Origin: JBBIUS01 sp037440105
GTDB lineage: Bacteria > Patescibacteriota > Patescibacteriia > XYB2-FULL-38-15
DNA length: 45,430 nucleotides
Assembly: GCA_037440105.1 (NCBI GenBank)
Contig: JBBIUS010000004.1
Location: forward strand, 1 to 45,430
Reading direction: 5' to 3'
Part shown: one piece after another, positions 38,053 to 45,430 of the stretch
Layout of the letters: each line of letters opens with the position of its first letter
How positions within the stretch are numbered: position 1 is the first letter of the stretch
Made by a program: the position numbers and the translations under genes
Notes under the pieces: generated by a model
The model's database searches: none
The model's input: only the letters and a program-made list of their open reading frames with translations
Told to the model about the DNA's origin: nothing

Positions 38053-38163
38053 TCCCGCCCTTTTGACGGCAGAAGTCGCGTTTTATGTTTTATATATAAT
38101 GAATTTTTTTGTTGAAAATTTTTGTTCTGTGTGAATGGCGATTTGTGCGTCAAAAGGGCGGGA
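38053..38163 (+). repeat. 23S expansion hairpin
   Basis: TCCCGCCCTTTTGACG and CGTCAAAAGGGCGGGA (16 bp, perfect) enclose about 80 bases of AT-rich sequence at a position where E. coli 23S has a short GC helix. Confidence 0.75.
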
Positions 38164-38843
38164 TGATGGCGTTCCTATTGAAGAATGAGCCAACGAGTTT
38201 GCTGTGCGTGGCTTGGTTAATCTCCTATGGAGAGGAAGCCAAAGCGAAAGCGAGTCTTAAAAGGGCGTTCTCTTTAGTTTTAAGTTTGTAAGTTTTGGCC
38301 TTCGGTCTATAGACTTGCAAACCTATAAACTAGAGAAGGTCGCGCACACAAGACCCGAAACCGGGTGAGCTAGCCACGGCCAGGATGAATCTCGACGAAA
38401 GTCGAGAGGAGGTCCGAACCCGTCTGCCGTGCAACACAGTGGGATGAGCTGTGGCTAGGGGTGAAATTCCAATCGAACTCGGTAATAGCTGGTTCTCCCC
38501 GAAATAGCTTGAGGGCTAGCCTCGAATATCAAATCTAGGGGTAGAGCACTGAATGGAAATGGCTGGGTTTTACCTATCATTTCCAACCAAACTCCGAATA
38601 CTAGATTTTAAGTTCGGGAGTCAGACTGTGAGGGCTAAGCTTCACTAGTCAAAAGGGAAACAGCCCTAATCGTTATCTAAGGTCCCTAAATCCGAATTAA
38701 GTGCATCAAAGGAAGTGAGATGATTCAGACAACTAGGAGGTTGGCTTAGAAGCAGCCATCCTTTAAAGAAAGCGTAATAGCTCACTAGTCGAATTGTTTC
38801 GCGTCGAAAATTATCGGGGCTAAATTCGGTACCGAAGGTACGG

Positions 38844-38910
38844 CCTGCCCAAATTTTTGGACAAATCACTTCATGATTTCGCGAGAAATCAGTCCAAAAA
38901 TTTGGGCAGG
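38844..38910 (+). repeat. 23S expansion hairpin
   Basis: CCTGCCCAAATTTTTGGAC and GTCCAAAAATTTGGGCAGG (19 bp, perfect) enclose a smaller hairpin TGATTTC-GCGA-GAAATCA. Confidence 0.75.
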
Positions 38911-39073
38911 GGTAGGGGAGCTTTCTCGAGTCGGCGAAGTCGTATCCGTAAGGAGCGGTGGAGGCTCGAGAAGTGAGAATGTTGGCATAAGTAACAAAAA
39001 TGCTGTTGAAAACACAGCACACCGATAGCCTGAGGTTTCCTGGGCAACGCAAATCGACCCAGGGTTAGTCGGG

Positions 39074-39107
<34 letters not shown>

Positions 39108-39411
39108 GAGCTGGTTAATATTCCAGCACTCCCTCATTTTTGTGCAGCGGAGTGACGCTTCTTCCAAGTTCGAGTGTGTTCTGGTTATGCGCATGGCTGT
39201 CCTCGGTAACGAGGTTGGCCGCAGACAAAGCCGCAAGGTAGAGTCAATTCGAATGTAAGAGGAGCCTAGAAAAACTTCAAAGCGGTTAAAAAAGTGAGGG
39301 ATCCGTACCGAAACCGACACAGGTGGGCAAGGCGAGAAGCCTAAGGTGTACGGGAGAACCCTCGTTTAGGAACTCGGCAAAAAAGCTAGGCGTAACTTAG
39401 GGATATGCCTT

Positions 39412-39524
39412 CCCCCACACTTTTCTCATCGTAAAACTTTCATTAATTAAAAATGTAAGACGAAGCCGACATTCGTCTCGCACTTTTAATAATTGATTAA
39501 CTTGCGGTAAGAAAAGTGTGGGGG
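39412..39524 (+). repeat. 23S expansion hairpin ending in CCCCCACACTT
   Basis: CCCCCACACTTTTC and its inverse close a 113-base insertion with an internal GACGAAGCCGACATTCGTC hairpin. The word CCCCCACACTT is also in the inverted repeat around the GIY-YIG gene (1602-1612). Confidence 0.75.
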
Positions 39525-39636
39525 CGCAGCAAACGTCTTTCAAGTGACTGTTTAACAAAAACACAGGTCTCTGCTAAGCCGTAAGGCAATGTATAGAGGC
39601 TGATGCCTGGCCAGTGTCAGAATGTTAAGAGGAGAG

Positions 39637-39765
39637 GTGAGCGTGCGTCGCTTTCGCGTTGCACGCACTAAAGAACGTAAGAACAAAAAAACTAAAAAAC
39701 AATTTTGTTTTTCGGTTTTTCAGTTTCTTGGTTTTTGGTGCGCGCCGCGTAAGCGGCGCGCGCGA
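39637..39765 (+). repeat. 23S expansion with multiple hairpins
   Basis: GTGAGCGTGCG...CGCACGCAC-type and GCGCGCCGC-GTAA-GCGGCGCGC hairpins flank a poly-A/poly-T paired stretch (AAAAAAACTAAAAAAC and GTTTTTCGGTTTTTC). Confidence 0.65.
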
Positions 39766-40341
39766 AGCCTTGAATCTAAGCTCTGATGAACGCCGGCGGT
39801 AACTATAACCGTCCTAAGGTAGCGAAATCCCTTGTCGGGTGAGTTCCGACCCGCACGAATGGCATAACAACTTGAGAACTGTCTTAACGAGGGACCCGGT
39901 GAAATTGCAAGAGGAGTGAAGATGCTCTTTACCCGCGGCTAGACGAAAAGACCCCGTGAAGCTTTACTACAACTTGATATTGAATTAGGGTTAAACATGT
40001 TCAGTGTAGGTGGGAGCCGCAAGGCACCAATGAGACACCACCCTTGTTTAATTTTAATTCTAATCTCGGGCCGTTATCCGGTTCGGGAGACAGTGTCTGG
40101 TGGGTAGTTTAACTGGGGCGGTTGCCTCCTAAAAGGTAACGGAGGCGTTTACAAAGGTTGGCTTAGTCCGGATGGAAACCGGGCTGGACGTGTAAAGGCA
40201 CAAGCCAGCTTTACTCGAAGACCTACAAGTCGCCGAGTTGCGAAAGCATAACTTAGTGATCCGACGATCCAATGTAGGATGGTCGAAGCTCAACGGATAA
40301 AAGCTACTCCGGGGATAACAGGCTGATCTCCCCCAAGAGTC

Positions 40342-40414
<73 letters not shown>

Positions 40415-40427
40415 TGGCTGTTCGCCA

Positions 40428-40479
<52 letters not shown>

Positions 40480-40596
40480 CTATCTGTCGCGGGCGCGGAA
40501 ATTTGAGAAGATTCTTCCCTAGTACGAGAGGACCGGGAAGGACGAACCTCTAGTGTACCAGTTGTCGGACCTCCGGCACTGCTGGGTAGCTACGTT

Positions 40597-40635
<39 letters not shown>

Positions 40636-40840
40636 GGCTTCAAGATTAGATTTCACTGAGACCCCAGAGAGATTATCTGGTTGATAGGCGGCAGGTGTAA
40701 GACGAGTAATCGTTTGAGCCGAGCCGTACTAATCGGTCAAGTCTAACCACAAGAATTATAAAAATATACAATTAACTGATGATTTTTGTTTTTCAGTTAC
40801 AGATTCATGATCTTCTTTTGCGCAGGAATAAAATTTAAAT

Positions 40841-40962
<122 letters not shown>

Positions 40963-40980
40963 ATTTAAATATCAATGCGT

Positions 40981-41009
40981 TTCCTTGGTTTTAAACCAAG
41001 GAATTTTTA
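40981..41009 (+). terminator. Terminator of the rRNA operon
   Basis: TTCCTTGGTTT and AAACCAAGGAA form an 11-bp perfect stem followed by TTTTTATT, 18 bases past 5S. Confidence 0.85.
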
Positions 41010-41092
41010 TTAATAACTCTTTATTTTTTAAAACATTTCTGCTATTATATTAAATCAATAAATCAAGTAAAAATTTAACATTTTTTTAGATT

Positions 41093-41842
41093 ATGACACA
41101 AGTAGTAATTTTAGCTGCAGGAAAAGGTAAAAGAATGGGCGGAGAAAAACCAAAAGTACTTTGTGAAGTTGGAGGAAAATCGATTATTATGCGTCTTGTC
41201 GAATCGGTTTTGGCTTCAGATGTAACTTCTCGGCCGCTTGTTGTCATTGGCTACGGCACAGAAATAATTAAAAAATATTTAGGAACAAAATGCAGTTATG
41301 TCCTACAGCCAGAACAGTTGGGCACAGCCCACGCTGTTTTTTGCACCAAAGATTTTTTAGAAGGACAAGCGGAAAACATTTTAGTTCTGTATGGTGATCA
41401 TCCTTTTATAAAATCAAAAACCATTTCAAATTTAGAATTATGGCATAAGAAGAGCGGCGCGACTATTACGATGATGACAGTTAAACTCCCGAATTTTGAC
41501 GGTTGGTATAAAATTTTTGAAGATTTTGGTCGGGTTGTTCGCGATAAAGATGGTAAGGTGAAGGCAATTGTCGAAAAGAAAGATGCTGCAGAAGATGAGG
41601 TAGCGATAAAGGAAGTTAACCCAAGTTTTTTTATTTTCAAGTCTTCATGGCTTTGGGAAAATTTACCAAAATTAAATTGCAATAATGCGCAAGGGGAATA
41701 TTATCTTACAGATTTGGTGCGTTTGGCTATTTTAAATAATTTAAAAGTGGAAACTTTGACAATCGATGATCCTTTTGAAGCCGTGGGGATAAATAATCCA
41801 GAGCAGTTAGCGCTGGCCCAATCATTGGCACAGGCTAAATAG
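41093..41842 (+). CDS. GlmU-like UDP-GlcNAc pyrophosphorylase domain (N-terminal half only)
   Basis: The 249-residue protein is a nucleotidyltransferase of the GlmU/sugar-1-phosphate family. The signature is VVILAAGKGKRMGGEKPKVL (residues 4-23). GTAHAVFC follows near 81, the metal Asp in VLYGDHPFIK, and EVNPSFFIFKSSWLWE with AQGEYYLTDL are strongly GlmU-like. It stops where the left-handed beta-helix acetyltransferase domain of full GlmU would begin, so only the uridylyltransferase reaction (GlcNAc-1-phosphate to UDP-GlcNAc) is expected. It may use another sugar phosphate. No SD. The next gene follows after 32 bases. Confidence 0.85.
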   Translation: MTQVVILAAGKGKRMGGEKPKVLCEVGGKSIIMRLVESVLASDVTSRPLVVIGYGTEIIKKYLGTKCSYVLQPEQLGTAHAVFCTKDFLEGQAENILVLYGDHPFIKSKTISNLELWHKKSGATITMMTVKLPNFDGWYKIFEDFGRVVRDKDGKVKAIVEKKDAAEDEVAIKEVNPSFFIFKSSWLWENLPKLNCNNAQGEYYLTDLVRLAILNNLKVETLTIDDPFEAVGINNPEQLALAQSLAQAK

Positions 41843-41874
41843 TTTTATAGTTCTTAAATTTTTAAATTTTTGCC

Positions 41875-43146
41875 ATGCGTTACATTGCCGATCTACATAT
41901 TCATTCAAAATATTCTCGAGCCTGCTCGTCGCGTTTAGAATTAGAAATCATTGAAGAATGGTGCCAAAAAAAGGGTGTCGATATTATTTCTTGCGCTGAT
42001 TTTACTCATCCAAAGTGGTTTTCTGAACTAAAAAGCAAAATGCGCTTAGCTAAAAATGGACTTTATGAGTTAGTCAGAAATAAAAATCGGAGCGACCGCT
42101 CGGTTTATTTTTTTCTCTCTACTGAAATTAGTTGTATTTATTCGAAAGGTGGAAAAGTTCGAAGGCTGCATATTTTAATTTTTGCGCCGACGCTTGAAGT
42201 GGTGGCGAAAATAAATAAAAAGTTGGAAGAAATTGGCAATTTGGCGTCTGATGGTCGACCGATTTTAGGGCTTGACGCCAAAGAACTTTTAAAGATGGTT
42301 TTAGATATTGATTCGCGTTGCATGGTTATTCCAGCTCATGTTTGGACCCCACACTTCGCTGTTTTTGGCTCAAAATCAGGTTTTGATTCTTTGGAAGAAT
42401 GTTTTGAGGAGTTAACTCCATATATTTATGCTATTGAAACCGGCCTTTCTTCTGACCCAGCCATGAATTGGCGGCTATCAAAATTGGATGATGTAGTTTT
42501 GGTTTCTCATTCGGATGCTCACTCGCCAGAAAATATCGGTCGCGAAGCGGATGTTTTTGAAATCAATGATGAATCAGAAAATTTTTACGATGAAATCTGT
42601 CGAATTATTAAAGAAAAAGACAAGAAAAAATTTCTACACACAATTGAATTTTATCCAGAAGAAGGGATGTATCATTTTGACGGCCATCGTGATTGCCGCG
42701 TCAGATTTTCGCCAGAAGAGACAAGGCGTCATAAAGGTATTTGCCCAAAATGCGGGAGATCGGTCACGGTAGGTGTAATGAATCGAGTGGAGGAATTAGC
42801 TGATCGGTCGATGGGTGAAAAATCAAAAAATTTTATTCCTTTCAAAAGTTTAGTTGGACTTGATGATGTGATTGCCGAAGCAATTGGCGTTTTCGGGCGA
42901 AAAACAAAAAAAGTGATGAACGAATACTATCATTTAATAGGCCGCGGCAAAAATGAATTTAACGTGTTGCTTGATTTAGATTATAATGAATTGCTAAAAA
43001 TAACTTCGCCAGAAATAGTTGAGGGCGTCCGCCGCAATCGTGAAGGCAAAGTTTTTATTGAGCCTGGGTATGACGGCGTTTACGGCACAGTAAGATTGTT
43101 CAGTGATGACGAAAAAAAGAAAATTAAACAAACAAGTTTATTTTAA
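41875..43146 (+). CDS. Endonuclease Q-like PHP-domain protein
   Basis: The 423-residue protein fits the EndoQ/TIGR00375 family. The PHP domain (about 1-245) has metal ligands in ADLHIHSKYSRACS, SCADFTHPKW, LSTEISCIYS, PAHVWTPHFAVFG and VSHSDAHSPENIGREAD. A zinc-finger-like region follows (about 260-300), with GMYHFDGHRDC and GICPKCGRSVTVGV. The C-terminal part contains a helix-hairpin-helix-like stretch (PFKSLVGLDDVIAEAIGV). EndoQ cleaves DNA 5' of deaminated bases and abasic sites and is known from Thermococcales and some bacteria. Length is typical. No SD; probably co-transcribed with the GlmU-like gene. Confidence 0.88.
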   Translation: MRYIADLHIHSKYSRACSSRLELEIIEEWCQKKGVDIISCADFTHPKWFSELKSKMRLAKNGLYELVRNKNRSDRSVYFFLSTEISCIYSKGGKVRRLHILIFAPTLEVVAKINKKLEEIGNLASDGRPILGLDAKELLKMVLDIDSRCMVIPAHVWTPHFAVFGSKSGFDSLEECFEELTPYIYAIETGLSSDPAMNWRLSKLDDVVLVSHSDAHSPENIGREADVFEINDESENFYDEICRIIKEKDKKKFLHTIEFYPEEGMYHFDGHRDCRVRFSPEETRRHKGICPKCGRSVTVGVMNRVEELADRSMGEKSKNFIPFKSLVGLDDVIAEAIGVFGRKTKKVMNEYYHLIGRGKNEFNVLLDLDYNELLKITSPEIVEGVRRNREGKVFIEPGYDGVYGTVRLFSDDEKKKIKQTSLF

Positions 43147-43166
43147 TTTTCAGATTTTAGACATAA

Positions 43167-43207
43167 AGAAAAATTTCTCCGTGCGCACACAGGAGAAATT
43201 TTTCTTT
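43167..43207. terminator. Bidirectional terminator between endoQ-like gene and micropeptide gene
   Basis: AAAAATTTCTCC and GGAGAAATTTTT form a 12-bp stem with a GTGCGCACACA loop. It serves the plus-strand gene ending at 43146 and the minus-strand gene ending at 43220. Confidence 0.85.
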
Positions 43208-43219
43208 TAGAGATATTTT

Positions 43220-43285
43220 TTATCTTCTCTTTTTCGCCGCTTTTTTCTTTTTGGCGACTTTCTTCTTAGCTTTCTTTTTTGCCAT
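43220..43285 (-). CDS. Lysine-rich 21-residue micropeptide
   Basis: A strong AAGGAGGTGAACTAAC SD precedes ATG, followed by 20 codons: 12 Lys, 5 Ala, 2 Arg and one Val after the Met, ending AAKKRR and TAA. Such K/A repeats resemble the tails of histone H1-like or ribosome-associated basic peptides, so nucleic-acid binding is likely. The gene has a perfect terminator 15 bases downstream, which makes a chance ORF less likely. The product could coat DNA or rRNA; nothing further is shown. Confidence 0.65.
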   Translation of the reverse strand: MAKKKAKKKVAKKKKAAKKRR

Positions 43286-43585
43286 GTTAGTTCACCTCCT
43301 TCCAAAAAAGATTATAATGAGAATAAAATTTTGAAAAAAATTTTTTAAAAAAATATTATTTTAGTATAACTCATTTTTTCAATGTCAACAAGAAAAAATG
43401 TGGATAACTTTTTAATTTTTTCGTAATATTTTTTATGAATTATTTTAAAATTTTTTAAAAAAATTTTTAAAATAAAAAAATCTCCACATTCTTCACTGTC
43501 ACTGCATTGTGGGGAAGCTACCGTAGTTAGTTAAAAATGAAGACGGGTTTTTATGTAAGATTTTTATTTTCTCCTCTAAATTGAT
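43286..43585. other. AT-rich gene-free spacer
   Basis: No gene is seen. It has a DnaA-box-like TGTGGATAA at 43399-43407 within poly-A/poly-T tracts and a dyad (TCCACATTCTTCACTGTCAC...GTGGGGA) near 43482-43515. Confidence 0.45.
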
Positions 43586-43711
43586 TTAACCTCCATACAA
43601 CACTCGCAAAACATGAGCAGGTAAATCATTGCAGAAGACAAGTAGCGCCAACCCTAGAAGTGTTGGAAAAAGGCCCCAGAATAACTGAGCAACGTCTTGC
43701 CTTGTAGGCAT
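43586..43711 (-). CDS. 41-residue single-pass membrane peptide
   Basis: ATG at 43711 follows GAGGAAACC and opens MPTRQDVAQLFWGLFPTLLG, with a hydrophobic helix (about 10-30) and a short tail ending RVLYGG. The longer open frame upstream runs across tRNA-Ile and a hairpin and is not credible. No family is recognised; it could be a small membrane regulator. It may be cotranscribed with tRNA-Ile. Confidence 0.45.
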   Translation of the reverse strand: MPTRQDVAQLFWGLFPTLLGLALLVFCNDLPAHVLRVLYGG

Positions 43712-43795
43712 GGTTTCCTCGCTCAAAGAAGGTTCGCGCATTTTCAAACAAAGGGCACCAAACTGGACTGCCGGATTTTTTGGAAGCCAAAGCGA

Positions 43796-43834
43796 TGGTT
43801 TGCTCGCCGCGCCGCGAGGCGCGGCGAGCAAACC
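43796..43834 (-). terminator. Very GC-rich hairpin downstream of tRNA-Ile
   Basis: GGTTTGCTCGCCGCGCC and GGCGCGGCGAGCAAACC form a perfect 17-bp stem with a 4-base loop. There is no T-run, so it may be a processing or pausing structure and not a terminator. Confidence 0.45.
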
Positions 43835-43870
43835 TCTCCGTCCACTTCCGAAAATTTGACAAATCCTGTT

Positions 43871-43946
43871 TGGTGCGCGTGGGTGGATTCGAACCACCGA
43901 CATCCACTTTATAAGAGTGGCGCTCTAACCACTGAGCTACACGCGC
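43871..43946 (-). tRNA. tRNA-Ile (anticodon TAT), CCA encoded
   Basis: Acceptor GCGCGTG/CACGCGC, D-stem GCTC/GAGC, anticodon stem CCACT/AGTGG with loop CTTATAA (anticodon UAU), and T-arm GGTGG-TTCGAAT-CCACC, then A and an encoded CCA. UAU reads AUA directly; most bacteria read AUA with a lysidine-modified CAU tRNA instead. Confidence 0.92.
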
Positions 43947-43984
43947 TCTTGGGACCAAATATATTTACGCTTTATCCTCGCTGC

Positions 43985-44034
43985 CAGTTATAAGATCGAT
44001 AAGATCATGTTCTAACCAACTGAGCTACGCGCCC
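43985..44034 (-). pseudogene. Degenerate 5' half of a tRNA-Ile-like gene
   Basis: GGGCGCG-TA-GCTC-AGTTGGTTA-GAAC is a tRNA 5' half. A 4-of-5-bp anticodon stem around CTTATCG (anticodon UAU) follows, but the T-arm and 3' acceptor strand are missing. It lies about 40 bases upstream of the intact tRNA-Ile. Confidence 0.55.
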
Positions 44035-44150
44035 GATTTAATTCAGCATAGCGGATAATTTTATTTTTTTCAAGACGGCCAAAAGTTTAAATCAATTTTA
44101 CAATCTTGTAATATTACTGTTTTTATTGTTTATTGTTTATTGTTTGTATG

Positions 44151-44179
44151 TTTACCATCTAACACGGCCGTGGTAAAAT
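44151..44179 (+). promoter_or_regulatory. Promoter with CGGCCG spacer element, copy 1
   Basis: TTTACC, 17 bases, TAAAAT. The spacer contains CACGGCCGTG, a perfect 10-bp dyad. The 20-mer TTTACCATCTAACACGGCCG recurs with three changes at 44823-44842 ahead of the next gene. Confidence 0.55.
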
Positions 44180-44211
44180 GTAAATAGGGAAGTACTAAAA
44201 TTTTTTTATGT

Positions 44212-44796
44212 ATGAAAAACGCTTACAACGCATCTTCAGATAACAGGAAAGATAACAATTTTACTTTTCAGGTATTGCAGACAATTGCAACTGCTGGGGC
44301 AATTACGGCGGTTATGTTAATGCCCGGTTTAGCGGCTGCCTTTAGTCCTTCTTTTAAGAAAAGAAATAGAAACCAAAAGGCACGCAATCGTGTTGCTCAA
44401 ATTATTTGGCGTTTAAAAAAACAAAATTTTATTAAAGAGATTTCTGGCGGCAAATTATTATTAACGGCAAAAGGCGAAAAGGCCCTTTCTTATTACAGAC
44501 TGAGGAAGTTAAATCATACAAAGCCCAAGCATTGGGACGGGAAGTGGAGGGTAGTGGCTTTTGACGTTTGGGAGACGAGGAGATCTATTCGTGATATTTT
44601 TAGAAAGATTCTGAAAAATTTTGGGTTTGTAAAACTTCAAGCGAGTCTTTGGATTTATCCTTATGATTGCGAGGAATTTATTGGTCTTTTGCGAACTCAT
44701 TTTCATCTTTTTTCTGCCATTCAATATATGGTGGTTGAAAGGATAGATAATGATTACAAATTAAGAAAACATTTTGGTCTTTCTCTCAATGAATGA
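44212..44796 (+). CDS. PaaX-like regulator: membrane segment, winged helix and Cas2-like domain
   Basis: The 194-residue protein has a polar N-terminus and a hydrophobic stretch (about 20-43, TIATAGAITAVMLMPGLAAA). A winged-helix DNA-binding domain follows (about 52-100, NRVAQIIWRLKKQNFIKEIS, LLLTAKGEKALSYY). The C-terminal ferredoxin-like domain of the Cas2/PaaX-C type (about 107-190) has KWRVVAFDVWETRRSIRDIF, ILKNFGFVKLQASLWIYPYD and AIQYMVVERID. The Cas2 Asp position (FDVWE) is kept. Domain order is that of PaaX repressors, so a transcription regulator is more likely than a CRISPR protein; no CRISPR array is present. A shared promoter motif upstream of this gene and the next suggests autoregulation. 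Confidence 0.8.
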   Translation: MKNAYNASSDNRKDNNFTFQVLQTIATAGAITAVMLMPGLAAAFSPSFKKRNRNQKARNRVAQIIWRLKKQNFIKEISGGKLLLTAKGEKALSYYRLRKLNHTKPKHWDGKWRVVAFDVWETRRSIRDIFRKILKNFGFVKLQASLWIYPYDCEEFIGLLRTHFHLFSAIQYMVVERIDNDYKLRKHFGLSLNE

Positions 44797-44822
44797 GCTT
44801 TAGTTAGTTATTTTTTTAGTTA

Positions 44823-44851
44823 TTTACCATTCATCACGGCCGCTTTAGATT
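44823..44851 (+). promoter_or_regulatory. Promoter with CGGCCG spacer element, copy 2
   Basis: TTTACC, 17 bases, TAGATT, with CACGGCCG at the same place in the spacer as in copy 1 (17 of 20 positions identical). It precedes the phosphoribosyltransferase gene. Confidence 0.55.
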
Positions 44852-44940
44852 GTAAACGGATATTTTTTATTTTAGCCGAAGCAAAGAGAGGTAAGAAAAC
44901 AGTGAAGGAGGCGAATCTAATTTGGAACGTGATTTTAAAT

Positions 44941-45430
44941 ATGTTAAGATTAAAGCAGCGTATGGTTAAGCCGTTTTATAATCGTACAGACGCGGGTCAA
45001 AAGCTGGTTAAAAGGTTAAAAAAATATAAGAAGAAAGATGTTTTTGTTTTTGCCATCCCGCGAGGCGGCGTTCCTGTTGGCTATGAGGTGGCAAAGTTTC
45101 TACAAGCGCCGCTTGATGTTATTGTGGCCCGGAAACTCCATATTCCTTGGGAGCCGGAAGCTGGCTTTGGCGCCCTGGCCCCGGACGGGACTATGGTTTT
45201 AAACGAGGAAATGGTTGTTGATTTTGGAATAGACAAAAAAGTTATCCAAGAAGTTCAAAAAGAAGTTTTAGAAGAAATTAAAAGAAGGGAAAAAGTTTAT
45301 CGTGGCGACAGACCTTTCCCAAAAATCAAAAATAAAATTGTTATTGTTGTTGACGATGGGTTGGCTTCTGGATATACAATGCTTGCGGCTGTGAAATTTT
45401 TGCGGAAGATGGGGCCAGCAAAAATTGTAG
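44941..45430 (+). CDS. Phosphoribosyltransferase-domain protein (truncated by window edge)
   Basis: 163 codons are visible from the ATG at 44941 and the frame leaves the window. A GTG at 44902 and a Met at 44962 are alternative starts; no SD decides. After MVKPFYNRTDAGQKLVKRLK the sequence has VFAIPRGGVPVGYEVAKFLQ and VIVARKLHIPWEPEAGFGAL, a helical insert, then the PRPP-binding loop IVIVVDDGLASGYTMLAAV. This is the type of stand-alone type I phosphoribosyltransferase often fused or linked to dienelactone-hydrolase-like proteins. The substrate is unknown. It shares a promoter motif with the PaaX/Cas2-like gene upstream, so it may be a regulated target. Confidence 0.85.
   Translation, partial: MLRLKQRMVKPFYNRTDAGQKLVKRLKKYKKKDVFVFAIPRGGVPVGYEVAKFLQAPLDVIVARKLHIPWEPEAGFGALAPDGTMVLNEEMVVDFGIDKKVIQEVQKEVLEEIKRREKVYRGDRPFPKIKNKIVIVVDDGLASGYTMLAAVKFLRKMGPAKIV

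Noticed and set aside
43626..43993. 98-110-codon frames on both strands around tRNA-Ile
   Set aside because: They read across a tRNA and a long GC-rich hairpin; only the 41-codon frame with an SD (43586-43711) is kept.

Overview
The window looks like a piece of a Candidate Phyla Radiation (Patescibacteria, probably Parcubacteria-type) genome. The reasons are an AT-rich background, housekeeping genes that mostly lack a Shine-Dalgarno (SD) sequence, a DNA polymerase I split into two genes, a GlmU reduced to its N-terminal domain, an expanded 23S rRNA gene with no 16S gene beside it, homing endonucleases, and many short secreted or membrane proteins. Stops TAA, TAG and TGA are all used, so the genetic code is the standard one. 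This placement is inferred from gene content; no search was run.

Layout. 1-3825: four secreted proteins on the minus strand, two of them sharing a near-identical 3' half, with a small GIY-YIG endonuclease gene enclosed by a 16-bp inverted repeat between them. 3826-5558: repeats, a DnaA-box-like word, a parS-like site, a small membrane protein, tRNA-Ala, tRNA-Arg and a tRNA relic. 5559-13959: core information genes (rmuC, rpsT, holA, split polA), tRNA-Cys overlapped by a LAGLIDADG endonuclease gene, a 3D-domain secreted protein and a three-gene operon headed by a CBS-domain protein. 14149-18000: a tRNA cluster (Leu, Phe, Pro, Gly on the minus strand) split between Phe and Pro by a 3.4-kb mobile element. 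The element carries a large serine recombinase and a GC-rich two-gene cargo, one gene of which resembles the DUF1874/AcrIII-1 ring-nuclease family. 18065-19831: polX. 20203-22255: three uncharacterised genes with strong SDs. 22309-25848: a large lamin-tail-domain surface protein. 26031-28943: tRNA-Leu, a lone receiver-domain protein, an uncharacterised gene, a broken IS481-like insertion sequence with a 5-bp target duplication, and another small gene. 29282-32873: a FecR-domain protein followed by a CHASE2 adenylate cyclase. 33295-34431: a GC-rich orphan gene. 34956-36721: a small charged protein and a divergent GGDEF protein. 36722-41010: a leader region with a possible attenuator, then 23S and 5S rRNA. 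41093-43146: the GlmU N-terminal domain and an endonuclease Q-like protein. 43220-45430: a lysine-rich micropeptide, a small membrane peptide, a rare tRNA-Ile(UAU), a PaaX/Cas2-like regulator and a truncated phosphoribosyltransferase gene.

Two gene classes stand out. Core genes sit behind AT-rich leaders with no SD. Accessory genes (cargo of the tRNA-Phe element, 20.2-22.3 kb, 26.2 kb, 27.4 kb, 28.9 kb, 34.4 kb) have strong AGGAGG-type SDs and often a TTGACA promoter. The most notable items are the tRNA-Phe element and its internal inverted copy of its own end-to-end junction, the ring-nuclease-like cargo, the endonuclease gene whose stop codon lies inside tRNA-Cys, the micro-repeat-armed hairpins found in spacers, in polA and in 23S rRNA, and the translated-leader/attenuator arrangement upstream of 23S rRNA.
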